DNA of 64,000 bases from Anoplolepis gracilipes (Eukaryota > Arthropoda > Insecta > Hymenoptera > Formicidae). The notes beneath the pieces are model-generated. The model ran no database searches, was not told the origin of the DNA, and saw only the letters and a program-made list of their open reading frames with translations. The stretch is taken from positions 3,773,501 to 3,837,500 of the forward strand of contig NC_132978.1 in the NCBI RefSeq assembly GCF_047496725.1. The letters run 5' to 3'. Positions 24,801 through 36,503 of this stretch are shown here, in pieces; the stretch's first letter is position 1; every line of letters starts with the position of its first letter. Made by a program: the position numbers and the translations under genes.

Positions 24801-27180
24801 ATTCTTATGAAAAATTTTATTTTATATTTTTGTAAGTATCTTATTATTATTTATAGTTTAGCGAATATTAGATGTCGGCCGCGACATAGAATAAATTATT
24901 GATTTTCTTTAGTACGCAAATGGAGATGTAAACAACGGGCTGTTGGATGAAATAATTTTTTAGTCAGACTATATATGTGGAAAAAAAATATGTGTACTTA
25001 TTTTCATTTTTATTTGTCAGGTTTAATTTATGTCATATATTACTTTCTGTCAGTTGTAGTGATTGAAACAGATGAAACTCTGTAATGCTTCGGTTATTTT
25101 TAATTTTATCGTAGATGTAAGGCTTGAAATGAAATCATTGTACGTCACTAATAGAAACGGAATAGCGAACTTTGTCCGCACGATATATCGATCGTTTACA
25201 TATTCACAAATCCTTCTTTGTTTGTGCAGCTTCGTCATGTTTGACTTCGTTAATATGTTGATTTTTGCGCATTATAATCTTTTCTTTCGAACTAACGCGA
25301 AGAGAATAGTCGGTTGTTCTTTTGCGGCAAAGTAAAGAAGAAGATCGGAGCTTAAGGAAATTCCATTGCTCTCATCTTATTAGCTTTAAGAAAGACGACT
25401 GTAAATTGTACTTTGTGGCACTTAATCTTCATTTACATTTCTCTCGCTCCAAGAGCGTTAAGAAACTTACGACAATGTAGCGATAATGTAACTTCTTTCA
25501 CTTCTACTCGCAAACATGTTATTTCTAGATATCGGATAAGATTATTACAGTTTGACAAATTTTTAGTTAATTAAAAGTTTTGTTACACGCGGAAACTGTT
25601 CGATAAGCTAAACGATATTTATAGCGCACAACTTTCTCGAAATAATTATGCAAGAGTATTACTATTTTAATAAATTGCCTCATGTCGAAGCATGTTTGGT
25701 ATTTACGAAGTTGAGTGCAAAATATACTTTAATTTGTATTATAAATTATAATTATACAACATATGTAATAAGAGGAAAATTATATGCTGATATATGATAT
25801 TAATATGTTTAATGAAATAAGCATTTGACGAAATAAACTTTGAATAGTTACATTTTGGAATTTTTTGAAGGATTATTCAATATGATAGAACAATTAATTG
25901 ACAGATTAATTGAGTTTGATACCTGGCCCTGCCATTCTATCGATGAAATTTTAAGTGAGAATACAACCTACTGTGATTGAACAAACGAACGAAAGAGAGA
26001 GGAAAATAATTTCACTATGGTGAGAGTATGAGAAATCGTGGTACTGTGTCTCACTCAATAGGGACGGAAATTCAAGGGAAAGAGAAAGAGAGAATTCTTT
26101 AGAAAGAGAACTCTTTTTACACTAGGACTATGATAAAAAAGACTTATACAATGTATATGACTGTCTGAAAATTCTTTCACACTTTGAACTTTGATTAAAA
26201 ATTTGCAAGAAAGAATTAGAATAATTAAAAGTAAAAAGTTTTCGAATATATATACACCTAGAGTATTTTATTTAAAAGATTACAAGTATTTTTTTTAATA
26301 TCGTTAAAGATAGCGATAACATTTTCTTTTGGCATTTCAGTATCATTATCAGCTTACATGACAGATATACGTTTCCAGTATTAGATTTCTAAAAAGAAAG
26401 AAAAAAGAAAAAAGAATTTTCACATTTATTAAAATAAAATTATTTTTTACATGTATTAATTATCTTTTTCTTAAAAATTTTGTATATAACAGAAGTATAT
26501 AAAGTGTTTAAAAAATTAAATTCGAGATATTTCACAATTAAGTTTGACATCTTGTGATATAAAACATTCTTAAAATTACTAGTAAATCTTGTGACATAAT
26601 AGCTTACCGATTGTATCGAGTATAAAGTACTAGTTTAACATTTCACATAATGAATATTAATAATCATAAGAATAAGAGAGATTCAGTTTTTATACAACAG
26701 GTCGTTACTCCGAAAGTTCTTTGTATTATTATAAAACATTTCTAGACGAGTGTTGGTTGCAAAGTCTAATTGTAAAAGATACTTGAATATTTCATTCATA
26801 TTATGCAGATGATTCATTTCTTTCATCATTTATATTGTGCAATTTTTTAATAACACTGATCTCATATTTTATATAAAAAGTATACATTTGTAGAAGTTTT
26901 TTTAAAATATTAATTTAAAATATTAATTATCCCTAAATTCAGACGTGTATACTTTTTTATTTAATTTAAACATGTAAAAACGAATAAACATTTCTTGTAT
27001 CTTTTTTCTCATTTTATAACTAATTATTATTTACATTGAGATATCAAGAGCATTTTTATTAATTTGTTGAGAACGATAAAAACCTATAATTAAGGGAAAA
27101 AAGGGGAACGATAATGAACACTTGTTCATTAGAGAAACATATTTTTGTGCTTACAAAAGTCTGTTTCCCTTAATAATCAC
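24801..27180. other. AT-rich non-coding DNA
   Basis: No exon or mobile element recognised. Overlapping ORFs of 62-90 codons on the two strands at 25050-25335 mirror each other and have no domain. An imperfect purine-rich stretch at 25985-26125 (AGAGAGAGG, GAAAGAGAAAGAGAG) is low complexity. Confidence 0.45.
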
Positions 27181-27370
27181 ACATTCACTTTCCAGTGTTT
27201 GTTCGTGTTAACGTGAATCGTCGTCGAGCTATAATTAGGCTGCATTGTCGCCCCTACCTGTTTATCCCCGCATGCAAATGGATTTAATTCGACAAGCTCT
27301 AATCATCGACACGCCAAATTGCAGTTTAATTATCTGCAGTGCGACGCGCTATTTTAGGGTTTTTCAGAAA
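27180..27370. promoter_or_regulatory. candidate enhancer-like block with POU octamer
   Basis: A compact block of higher complexity in AT-rich DNA contains the perfect octamer ATGCAAAT at 27272-27279. It also has several homeodomain core words (ATAATTAGG near 27231, TTTAATTATC near 27323) and CCCCTACCTG. Site clustering of this kind is typical of developmental enhancers in insect introns. Function is inference; there is no coding frame here. Confidence 0.3.
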
Positions 27371-28038
27371 ATTGACTCTCTAGCTAGAACTACGTGCAAG
27401 TAAAGTAAAAGTATAAAAAAATATATCTGTCTGGAAAATGGACGTATTTGAGAATCGATTTCGTATTAATCTTTAATGTCCGTGTAAATGTCTAATCGAT
27501 ACGTTGTATTTTTCCGGTGAAAGTAGCTAGAATTTATTGCATCGATATTGAAAAGTTCACGATTTTCGACGAATAACGAGAAGATATTTAGTATCGTGGA
27601 TGAATTTGCATCTTTATTACATTTCACGAATGGAGGAAAATTTATCGCAACGAATGCTTTTAAAATTTCGAAAATTTTACATTATTTTAACTCGTTCAAC
27701 GCGCACAGAATTTTTTTTAGATAATTACAATATTTAATTAGGATTGCGCGAGTGGGATAAAACGTGCGTTTCCATTGTAGGGAATAAAAGCTGGATTGTT
27801 ACTTGCAATTTCGCGTATTTTTGTTACTCTCTGTTATTCGCTCAGGTCAAGTTTTTGCTCTCTCTTGGTCGTTTTTCGGTTACACTTGCAAGATTGCCTG
27901 TAATCGTGAATAGGAGTTTGTCAGCGTGCGAGGATCGACCTCGGGAATGGTATTAACAGCTGTTCGCGATCTCACTGCCGGAAGCCGCGGCGAAGTTGCC
28001 GAAGTTGCTTCGATTAATTCTCGTTTCTCTGTTGGCAG

Positions 28039-28108
28039 GAAGCTGATAAATCGCCACCGCTATGTTGACCCGACAAAGTACGAAACCGGTTTCTGTTCGA
28101 GGCTGTAA
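28039..28108 (+). other. weak exon candidate
   Basis: A strong acceptor-like sequence (TTCTCGTTTCTCTGTTGGCAG) ends at 28038. After one base the frame reads KLINRHRYVDPTKYETGF and stops at 28106-28108. No convincing donor lies before the stop (only GTACGA near 28077). It may be a terminal exon fragment or chance within a GC-richer block (27900-28150). I do not recognise it. Confidence 0.15.
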
Positions 28109-28688
28109 TGCGTTTTACAAAACGTGACACGCTTGATTCGTCGTGAAGATTTAGAAACTTTACTACGCCGCATATTTTAGGAAATGATGTCTGCGCAGAA
28201 ATAAAAGAATGTTCAAAGTATATCCAGTAATCGTTACATAATACATAATATAAATTAATATATAAAAAATATGTAAAAAAATATTTTAATATATTAAATA
28301 TATTAATATATAAAAAAATAAATTTATATTAGAATAAAATTTAAAAAATATAATTTATTAATATAATTTATAATGAGATTTTATTATGTGTCAAGCTTAC
28401 TCGTATTATAACTAAAACGCTTAATTAAAATTATTACGCGTATTAAAAAAATTAAATTTATTGCGATTCAGCAGCCAATGTAACCTTGAGAATTCGTCAC
28501 ATAATCGTAAAAAACGAGGAATATGTAAAGGAAGAATCTTACAATATCTATGATAGTTAGACGAAAACTTTCCGTCACGTAGAGTCGTCTCTTTGAGCCA
28601 TCGTGTGCGATCGAACCTGATATTAAACCACCGCCGTGTGTGTTACAGCGCGTAATTCATCGATTTATGCTAAAACTTTCCTTTGCAG

Positions 28689-28787
28689 GTACCAGCAAGG
28701 TATTCTTGCGACTAACGCTGCATGAGAACAACGACAACGTTAGCGAAGATATCGTCTTCGTAAAAGCGGCGGAACTTTGGAAATCAA
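28689..28787 (+). CDS. penultimate coding exon of an unidentified protein gene
   Basis: Acceptor CTTTCCTTTGCAG ends at 28688 and the donor is TCAA/GTAAGCC at 28788. The exon is 99 bases, open only when entered in phase 1, and left in phase 1. It encodes TSKVFLRLTLHENNDNVSED followed by IVFVKAAELWKS, a well-mixed sequence with an amphipathic, acidic middle, unlike the AT-driven ORFs elsewhere. An in-frame ATG at 28667, inside the acceptor tract, would allow the coding region to begin MLKLSFAG if the upstream sequence were exonic, so an unspliced start there is the alternative. It joins the next exon across a 160-base intron with frame kept. No family is recognised. Confidence 0.65.
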
Positions 28788-28947
28788 GTAAGCCAACTAT
28801 CTTCTCTCCTTCTCTTATCCCATGAGAAAACGTATTCCTCCACCTCGCGAAACATTCGACCGACTAAAATTTCGATTTTCTGATCAGAGAATCTCGCAAG
28901 AAGCTTCTCAAGCCCATTTGCTCCGGAGGAGCCCATTTAATCCTGAG
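28788..28947 (+). other. short intron
   Basis: The donor is GTAAGCC. The end may be at 28947 (CCTGAG) or 28950 (GAGAAG); both keep the frame and differ by one glutamate codon. The pyrimidine tract before either is modest. A better-looking acceptor, TTTTCTGATCAG, lies some 60 bases upstream, but using it leads to a stop in the conserved-looking frame. Using the AG two bases after it gives a different frame (SRKKLLKPICSGGAHL...) that stays open for about 50 codons, so alternative 3' splice use is conceivable. Confidence 0.5.
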
Positions 28948-29252
28948 AAGAGGACAAAATGCTGCTGGACAAAATGATGCTGATGCAGGAGCCAGGCTGG
29001 AAGCTGGAGCGAAAAGGTTCGGGAGCGCAAGTGTTACGTAAAGACGGCTCTCACTTCAAGAGCAGCACCGCTCGCGTCTGCTTCCGATGCGACGTCGAGG
29101 TGCGTGAGTTCGAGCGTGACGAGGAGACTGATTACGGCACGTCGGAGAACGCGGATACGGAAATGTCCTCCAGTCCGTTGGCGATGCTGTCCAGCTGCGT
29201 GGCGGCGCTTTGCGTCACCATTTTCCTGCCCTGGCTCCTGCTCGGGGGTTAA
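28948..29252 (+). CDS. terminal coding exon: RVCF motif, acidic region and hydrophobic C-terminal tail
   Basis: This is the clearest coding sequence in the window: 100 codons ending in TAA at 29250-29252, with strong G/C preference at third positions against an AT-rich background. Numbered from the ATG at 28959, residues 11-36 are basic (EPGWKLERKGSGAQVLRKDG and on). R39-V40-C41-F42 fits the RVxF protein phosphatase 1 docking consensus and is followed by an acidic run (DVEVREFERDEETD, 45-58). Residues 74-97 are a hydrophobic segment ending PWLLLGG at the very C-terminus. Such a layout would make a tail-anchored membrane protein with its bulk in the cytosol. The PP1 link is inference from a four-residue motif. 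An in-frame TGA lies just upstream at 28944, so the exon must begin by splicing at 28948 or 28951, or translation starts at 28959. The minus-strand ORF over it is a shadow. The family is not recognised. Confidence 0.8.
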
Positions 29253-30788
29253 TCGGTGCCGCTCCAGTTGATGAAAGGTTTGCACGTCTATTCATTATAG
29301 ACTGGTTTTCAATCTAACTTTGAGAAAGTGAGTATTGATATATCCGCCAATATTGTCAAACACACAGGTGGTCTCGATAATCACGTTTAAGATGCGAGAT
29401 GCGAAGCTTGACGACGATAATGCGAATTCTTGGATCGAATGGCCACAACCATTTCCAGAACGAAAATTTCCGTTCGACGATCGACGATCGGATGATGTCA
29501 TCTGACAAATAACATCTCAAATTGCATTGACGGAATTGCCGCGGTTGTTGTTGGATCGGTAGATCGAGATGGAGAAATGAATGGGTTTTATCGCTATAAT
29601 ATCGTATAGGAGTTTCGATAACAGGCGTTGTATTTGTGGTATCCGATCGATACGGCGATCTAGAAGTTTGTGTACGCTTTCGTCCATTTTATGGCGTTCT
29701 CTGGGACCTCTTTGGAATTTATGGCCGAACAATGTTTACAAAATTTGAACGCATCGAAGAGATTCCTGATTTAATATGTGATGAATGTAGTCATATTTAT
29801 TATTTACAGTATAGTGAGCGGCTAGAAGCATGTTGCAAATAACAAGAGTGAGAGTGATTTTTTTTTGTATTTGTATTTTGTGTGTTTGTATTTGTGTAAT
29901 AACAGAAAGAGAAAAGTGTTTGTAAGATATATACACGATATCTTATAATCGTGATAGAAAATTTAATGTGTGATTGCATTTTGTACTAAATGTATAAATT
30001 AACTTTTATAAATATTTTGTATATATACATATGTTGTAGAAGGGTAGGGAGAGGTGATAAGGTGATGAATGAAAAATACTTGAAATCGGGAAGTATTGAC
30101 GCGTATTGATTTCGATTCAACGACTTGCACTTGCTACAAGTGGCATCGAGACGCAAGTAATTTCTTTTCCCGTTCCAGAAATCAACGGCTACATCGACGG
30201 CTGTTAAGATTTAATCTCTCCTGTACGGTAGCTGTGCTATTGCAGATTTATCTACGGCTACTTTATGGGCTCCGTTATGTATGGTTTTCCAGAGTTGGCG
30301 CACAACTGCTAATGGCAGATTTTTTAAATCGCTTAGAAACGAAAATTATTGAAAAGTTTTTTTTATCGGTTGTTGTAAAAAAAAATATTCTATTGCAATA
30401 TTTGAATGTAAATCGATATCTTCACTACTATATGCATCGTATAAACCCGATACATCGCACGAATTTTGAGCTGATAACTTTAAAAACGCTTGCCATTTAA
30501 AAACTCTTACAATATTTATTTTTAATATTTTGGTATTAGAACTTTATTCGTTTAAATGGTATTAGAATTTTAATTATTACATAATTTTAAGAATCTGTCA
30601 TTAACAAATGATACGTCAACTCGATGATGCTCTGTATATCATTAGGTTTTAGATTTAAGAGTTCCGAGTAACAGCGGATAATTGCACATCATGACTGTCT
30701 GAAGAAAAACTTGTTATTATATATAATAATTTTATACTTCGATATTCGATTTTAATTAAATATAAAATTTTATATTTAGATTAATAAA
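29253..30788 (+). other. putative 3' UTR
   Basis: After the stop codon the sequence stays moderately GC-rich to about 29840 and then turns AT-rich. No AATAAA was noticed until 30783-30788, which is taken as a possible polyadenylation signal; an earlier variant signal is possible. ORFs inside (29636-29842 and 30096-30500) begin at GTG or TTG and have no domain, so they are not called. Confidence 0.35.
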
Positions 30789-32030
30789 TATAAAATCAAC
30801 AAAATATAATATTCAATGGTATATCTTTTATTTGGTGATAAAATTGCAGATTTTTCTTATGACATTATCTGTTTTTAGTTTTTAGTGTTAGGATATACTA
30901 TTTTTGAGAGAAATGCGACATTGGTAATGGAACACTCTTAAAGTGAGAGGTGTTAGATGGAGTAATGCTGAACAAGATAAAGAAATTTTTACGTAACCAA
31001 TTTAATATAAAATATACAGAAATTGGCATGATATAAACTCTATTTCTTCAAAAATTGTTATATTAATTATGTTTATTAGATTCATATGTGTTTTGTATAT
31101 ACAAAAATTTTATCTTGCTAAAAATTATTATTCTATCGAACAATTATTTTCTTCCGCGATATATACTTATAAGCAATTGATTAAAACAATATAGAGTATC
31201 AGCGCAATTTAATTATACGTGATTGTACATTATATAATATTATACATTTATTATTTATTTTTATTGAAAGTATAAAGACTGACTGGATATTATACTTTCT
31301 TCTGATCGTTATTTTTTTTATAACCCCGTATTTTTCTTTTCCAGAGAGTATTTGAATTTGTTCACTTATTGCGAAAGAAATTATTTTGCAACTGTTTGAT
31401 ACGACGATTTTTATATACTTGATATTTTCCTTTTTTTAATATACCTAGTTTGCATATTTTGTTTTGCAATCGTACTTTTCTATTTTGCATAGTCTAAACT
31501 TGTGCATATATTGCGAGAAAAGTAATTGCGAAACTGTGTAAAATGTTGTATCGTGACTCTTGTATAATTTTTTTCTCACTGAAACACTATTTTTCCACTA
31601 AAACTATTTAACTTTTTACGTTGATTTTCTTACATTGTGATATTTTTTGTACTAATGGTATTTTATGTTTATCCAAACATATTGCATTGTTGTACTAAAA
31701 TAAGTAAATCCCTTACTTAACAACTTTAAGCTTTTGATAAAATGCTTTTTTAATTATTTTATTATGATTTTTGTTATAGGTTACATTATTTTTTCGCGGA
31801 CGAGAAAAATAATATTTTAATTTTACTGCATTTCAAAATTACGCATATATTCTCTATAATATATTATTATATCAAGAATTATAATAATTATTCTTAGCAT
31901 GCATTCACGCTATAGCAATATTATAATTACTACGAATCTCTATCTCCTATTTTCCAACATGCACATCGTTGATTAAATATACAAAATCTCGGTGAGCATT
32001 TGCAGTCTTCCGTGAAATTACACGAAGTGC
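30789..32030. other. AT-rich non-coding DNA
   Basis: No exon, repeat family or regulatory block was recognised. Confidence 0.5.
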
Positions 32031-32460
32031 AGTACCGTTGCAAGTTAAAGAGGTTGAGAGAAGAATCTCTCTAGTATTACTAGCCTTATTCGGCAGAAAA
32101 TCTCCTTCGTTCTATCACAGAATCGCCGATATTTTCGCGCGAGTGAACGAGAAAGAGAGAGAGAGAGAGGGAGAGAGAGGGAGATTTTCGCACACCGATA
32201 AACTGGTGAAAACTGGCTCTTCCCTTCAGGTTTCAAAACAAAAAGGAAAAATTTACCACAGACCCCTCATCTAGTCGAAATTTATTTCTACTTGCCTCCC
32301 GCGGAGCCCTCATCCATCTTTCCGGCCCGTAAAGTAAAGCCCGAGATGCAAGGAACGTTCCAAGGTTCGCTCTCAAGGACGGACATAAACTCGCACGAGC
32401 ACGCAAGATTACGCGTAACGAATTTATGACCTTCGACAAACGGAAAATACTCGGTAGAAC
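32030..32460. promoter_or_regulatory. GC-rich non-coding block, possibly regulatory
   Basis: Contrasting base composition in AT-rich DNA, with a purine microsatellite (GAGAGAGAGAGAGGGAGAG) at about 32152-32184 and CCTCCCGCGGAGCCCTC near 32297. Overlapping ORFs on both strands are reciprocal shadows, and none has splice context. GA-rich runs can bind GAGA-type factors in insects, which is inference. Confidence 0.25.
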
Positions 32461-34874
32461 GGTAGTGATATCCTTTGTTCCATCATTCGACTTTATCTCG
32501 TTTGATCTTTATGTTTTAATTCTGATTTTAATTCTAAATTTAAACAGGGTAGGGATGATCTTTAAACTGATAAAAAAAACGAGTTAACATCATCTAGATT
32601 GATTCGTGATTGAAAAAACTATTTATCTCGTATATTACAAAGTATCATTTAATTGATTGCACGTTTAAAGCAATTGTTTTACCAAATAATTAATAATAAT
32701 CCATTATAACGTTTAAAGGTGTTATAAATAATCGCGAGATCAAATAATTACACAACTGTGTTGATTTGATAAAAAAATAAATTTAATCAATTAATTATTC
32801 ATTGCAATACGAATGATACGCCATGGCAAATGTAATTTCGTTTTTTTTCTTTCAATTTTTTGTTGGCGATGCGCGCAGGTAGAAATTGCGTTCGGCGAAA
32901 TAGCGGCAGTAAATCAAAGTTTATTCGTCGCGTAAATCGCAAACACACGTGGCGAAGTACCGTCATCAAGCGAACAACAATGCTGTTCAACAAATTGTAC
33001 TCGCATATGGGATTTGGGAGTAAATACTATGTACGTATCACGATTATGCATGAGATACTATGGACCAGGAGAATGCATAATCAACGTCGTATTATATTTG
33101 CGTATGTTTCTAACAAAATTACAAACAAGATACGCCTATTGTTTTCTTCTCGCTTTCATAGTCACCTGCGAATAATTGTCACATATTGCAGAAACAAATC
33201 AAATGTCTTTACTTAATCATTCATATTGATAATCTGTTACAATGTATTACAATGCATTTTTCGTTATATTTTTTTAGAATTATTTTTATAATCTTAATGT
33301 TCTTTTTTTCTTAATATTTTTTTCGTAATTTACGAATAGGTATGACTACATTGAAAAAATAATTTTATTAAAATAATCGTTTATTAAATCATGAATTTTG
33401 GATTATTCAGGTTTTTTTAGCTTAATTGGATCTGTGATGGAACCTTGGAAACGTGTAGCATTTTAACTATTAAAATATTTTTTACAATTCTTTGTGTTAT
33501 TTGTGAAATATTGTCATACACTACAGATATTTTTTTTCGCTTTACTTTTACTAGCTAATTTATGTTTAAAATTAAGTCTTTTCGTAAATCTGATATTATT
33601 TTTCCAATTTGATAAATGTTATCATAAATGTTCCATTTGCTTTATTGTTTTCGAAGATAAAATATTATTAACTATGACTTTTTCTTGCACTCTTTTATTT
33701 TCCTAAAGTGTATTCACGAATTAAATGTTTTTTATTATGATGACGTTACTCTGTCAGTTTGACAAATTTTATTGTATATATGTATATATACAATAAAGTC
33801 AATATATATGTATATATATATATATATTGATTTATATATTGTTTTATCGATTTTGAATATAATATTACCACTTAATTATATTGTTCTTATATGTACTTTT
33901 ATTTTCATGAATTGCTTTACGTGAATTAATGAATTAAGTATTTTTTTAATCATTAGACGTTAGCGTCAATTTGATCCTTTTCAAATACTTTTTTGTTAAA
34001 AATAGAGCTTTAAAAAAAATTAATTTTTCGTGAAATCAAAATGTTTAGTTTGCCAATTTAATAGCTTTAATGGCATTAAATTGCTTCAAACTATAAAATC
34101 TTATTATTAATTTGTCTAAATTTTGCAGATGAAACTTTAATTAGCGTTTTGATTTATCTTTAGTGTCAAATTGATTCTAATATCGGATTTGAAAAATGAA
34201 CATCCGATGACATTTAAATGTGACATCGATGTTTGATAATAATTTTTACTGCATTTAACATGAATATGTATACTGTTAAAATTTATTTTAAAACTTAAAC
34301 ATATTTTTTTTTATTTTTCGATTTATTTTGTCCTTACTAAATGCTTTTTTGCTGGTGTTAACACTTTTTTATTTATTTATCGTTTTATTCATTAATTGTT
34401 TCCTCAGATACTTTTTGATCCATAAAGTCATATATCATGAATGTAATCAAATTGAAAAATAATATTCTTCACTAGCACACATTGGTATTGTATATGGTAT
34501 GGAATGGTTGTAAATACAATGTTATTTTTAAAACTTTTAATTTTTTTATTAAATTCTGTTATTGTAAATAATTGATGTCTCGCGCATATTATTGGGATAT
34601 TTTCAATTGTTTTAAATTTAACTCTTTGATTGTAATTCGGGAGATACATCTTTTTTGTGATATAATAAATCAATATTAAATTTGTATGTATTTTTTGTTA
34701 ATCGCGAATAGATGGAGAATGAGCGAATAAAAACAAAATTGCGATATTGCTAATTTAATTTTATAACACAAATTAAATCTACCTTTCATCACGAATAACA
34801 CACTTTGATGCGGATTTATTGGAATTAGCAGCACTAATATTATACAGAACAAGTAACTTTGATAACTTGGCTCA
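32461..34874. other. AT-rich non-coding DNA
   Basis: A 118-codon frame at 32860-33216 lies in a GC-richer patch but starts inside low-complexity sequence and has no recognisable domain. Self-complementary TATATGTATATATA runs occur at 33773-33830. Nothing else is called. Confidence 0.45.
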
Positions 34875-35186
34875 ATGTACGTCACTCGACGAACAGGATT
34901 ATTGAGTCCACGAACGAAACATGTAACTTCGACCGAAAGGTTGGATCGACTGACTCAGGCTTACATGGTCGTGCCTTTTATATGGTTTGAAAATTTCTCG
35001 ATGCATGGAGATGTTTTTAGAGGCCGAAAATCTGTAGATCTTGATGGTACATATACCGAGAAAGCTAAATCTCGTATAAAGCTTTATTTTTTTAGAAAAG
35101 CTTATCAACATTTTAAAAAAGAAGCTAGGATTCGAAAGGATAGAAAAGCTAAGAAAGATCGTCTTGATAAACTTTGTGATAGGTAG
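34875..35186 (+). CDS. 103-codon basic ORF, possible alternative first exon or relic
   Basis: The ORF begins at an ATG preceded by in-frame stops (TAA 12 bases upstream) and ends at TAG. The C-terminal half is strikingly charged and helical: SRIKLYFFRKAYQHFKKEAR, then IRKDRKAKKDRLDKL. It lacks the I/K/N/Y bias of the AT-rich random ORFs around it. The last codons read GAT AGG TAG, which contain the donor-like GATAG/GTAGGT, so the frame could leave the exon at 35182 in phase 2 just before the stop. In that case the 30-nt exon at 37761 would be entered in phase 2, which is open. Codons are AT-ended, unlike the 28.9 kb exon. Alternatives are a decayed retrocopy or transposon-derived ORF, or chance. 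No family is recognised. Confidence 0.35.
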   Translation: MYVTRRTGLLSPRTKHVTSTERLDRLTQAYMVVPFIWFENFSMHGDVFRGRKSVDLDGTYTEKAKSRIKLYFFRKAYQHFKKEARIRKDRKAKKDRLDKLCDR

Positions 35187-35235
35187 GTACGAGAAAATTG
35201 CCTTTGTTTGCTATCTTTCATGAACTTTCTTACAC

Positions 35236-35289
35236 AATGAACGTTTATAGAATACGCTGCTGATGGAGCGTATTCTATAAACGTTCATT
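35236..35289. repeat. perfect 23-bp inverted repeat with 8-nt spacer
   Basis: The left arm (35236-35258, beginning AATGAACGTTTATAGAATAC) is exactly complementary to the right arm (35267-35289), with GCTGATGG between. No mismatch was seen. It starts 50 bases after the stop of the 103-codon ORF. It could be a small foldback insertion, the fused ends of a transposon, or the stem of a structured RNA. Confidence 0.9.
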
Positions 35290-36129
35290 TATTATATGAA
35301 ACGTACTTAATTTAATATTATCTTTTCATTAAAGAATATACTATTTTTATTGCCAACTATTCGATAATGTTGAACGATATTATGTATTGTCATTATTTGT
35401 CAGCGATGTCTTATTTGTTTTATCACTTGCTTAGGACAGATTAGAAAGATTTTCTTAATTACTATTTTTAATTTAAGTTAACTTTTGTTATAAATTGTTT
35501 ACGGTAGTTATTATCCTATGGCTATAAAATATTTAAAATTACATATTGCTGCAGCTTTTATTATACCTGCACTTTGGGGGAAATTGTCTTCTAGGAGGAC
35601 ATTGAGTGATTACAATAAAATGATTAATTTATCACATTATATATTGCGTAATTAATAACTAATAAATTAATAGAGAAGTGTTGCTAAAAAAGTAACTTTG
35701 ATAAATAATTGTATATAACTATCATTAGATTTTTGAAAAATTACTGGTCAAATTAATCGATATAATCCATTACATCATGCTGTTTGTGTGCGTGTATGCA
35801 TGCGTGCATGTTTGAGTGAGTGTGAATTTATGTACGTATAATTTAATACATGTATTAATATACATATTACAAATTGCCATAATAATTGTGATTTATTATA
35901 ACAGATGAAGTTATTTGCATTTTGAATAAGAAGCCGCTTTTGATTTGTTACATATTTTCTTGATATGTTAATTTGACAAATATATATAAATTATTGCTAC
36001 TCTTTTTTTATAGCAGGTTTATCGATAAATAATATTATCAAGATTCGCGTGATTTAATGTATAATAATCTCGCTGAGAAAATATATAGAATCGTCGAATA
36101 AGAATATAAAATTACTATCGCAGTGAATA
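35290..36129. other. AT-rich non-coding DNA
   Basis: Nothing recognisable beyond a short GT/GC-rich alternating stretch at about 35778-35825 (GTGTGCGTGTATGCATGCGT). Confidence 0.5.
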
Positions 36130-36470
36130 ATGTTAACGAATCTGTGTCATCCAACGCCCATGCTCGGACGTTTTAATGAAGGCAATACAATTAGTATGCG
36201 ACGACAATGGAAGAGATCATTGGCGGGAAGAACGAATCTCTTCTGCTTCTTTCGCGATTCGCAGTCTCAGCGTTCCATCGCGCAAAATATGCGCATGTTT
36301 TATAGGGCCGATGAAATGTGTGAATTTAATTTCGCGGTGCCGCGGGCGCATAAATATGCATCGTTCCTTCTCCGCGCTGATTTATGCGCGATTACGCATT
36401 TACTGGAGCGGGGACGGATTCCGCTGACCGAGGACGGTCAGCGATTTCGAAATTGTTCGGTAGAAGGAAC

Positions 36471-36503
<33 letters not shown>

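Noticed and set aside
29034..29285. 83-codon minus-strand ORF
   Set aside because: Shadow of the G/C-biased terminal exon on the + strand.
30096..30500. 134-codon + strand ORF
   Set aside because: Its first codon is TTG, it lies in the presumed 3' UTR, and its leucine/isoleucine/tyrosine-rich composition follows from AT content.
32860..33216. 118-codon + strand ORF
   Set aside because: Very basic, domain-free, no splice sites or codon bias.
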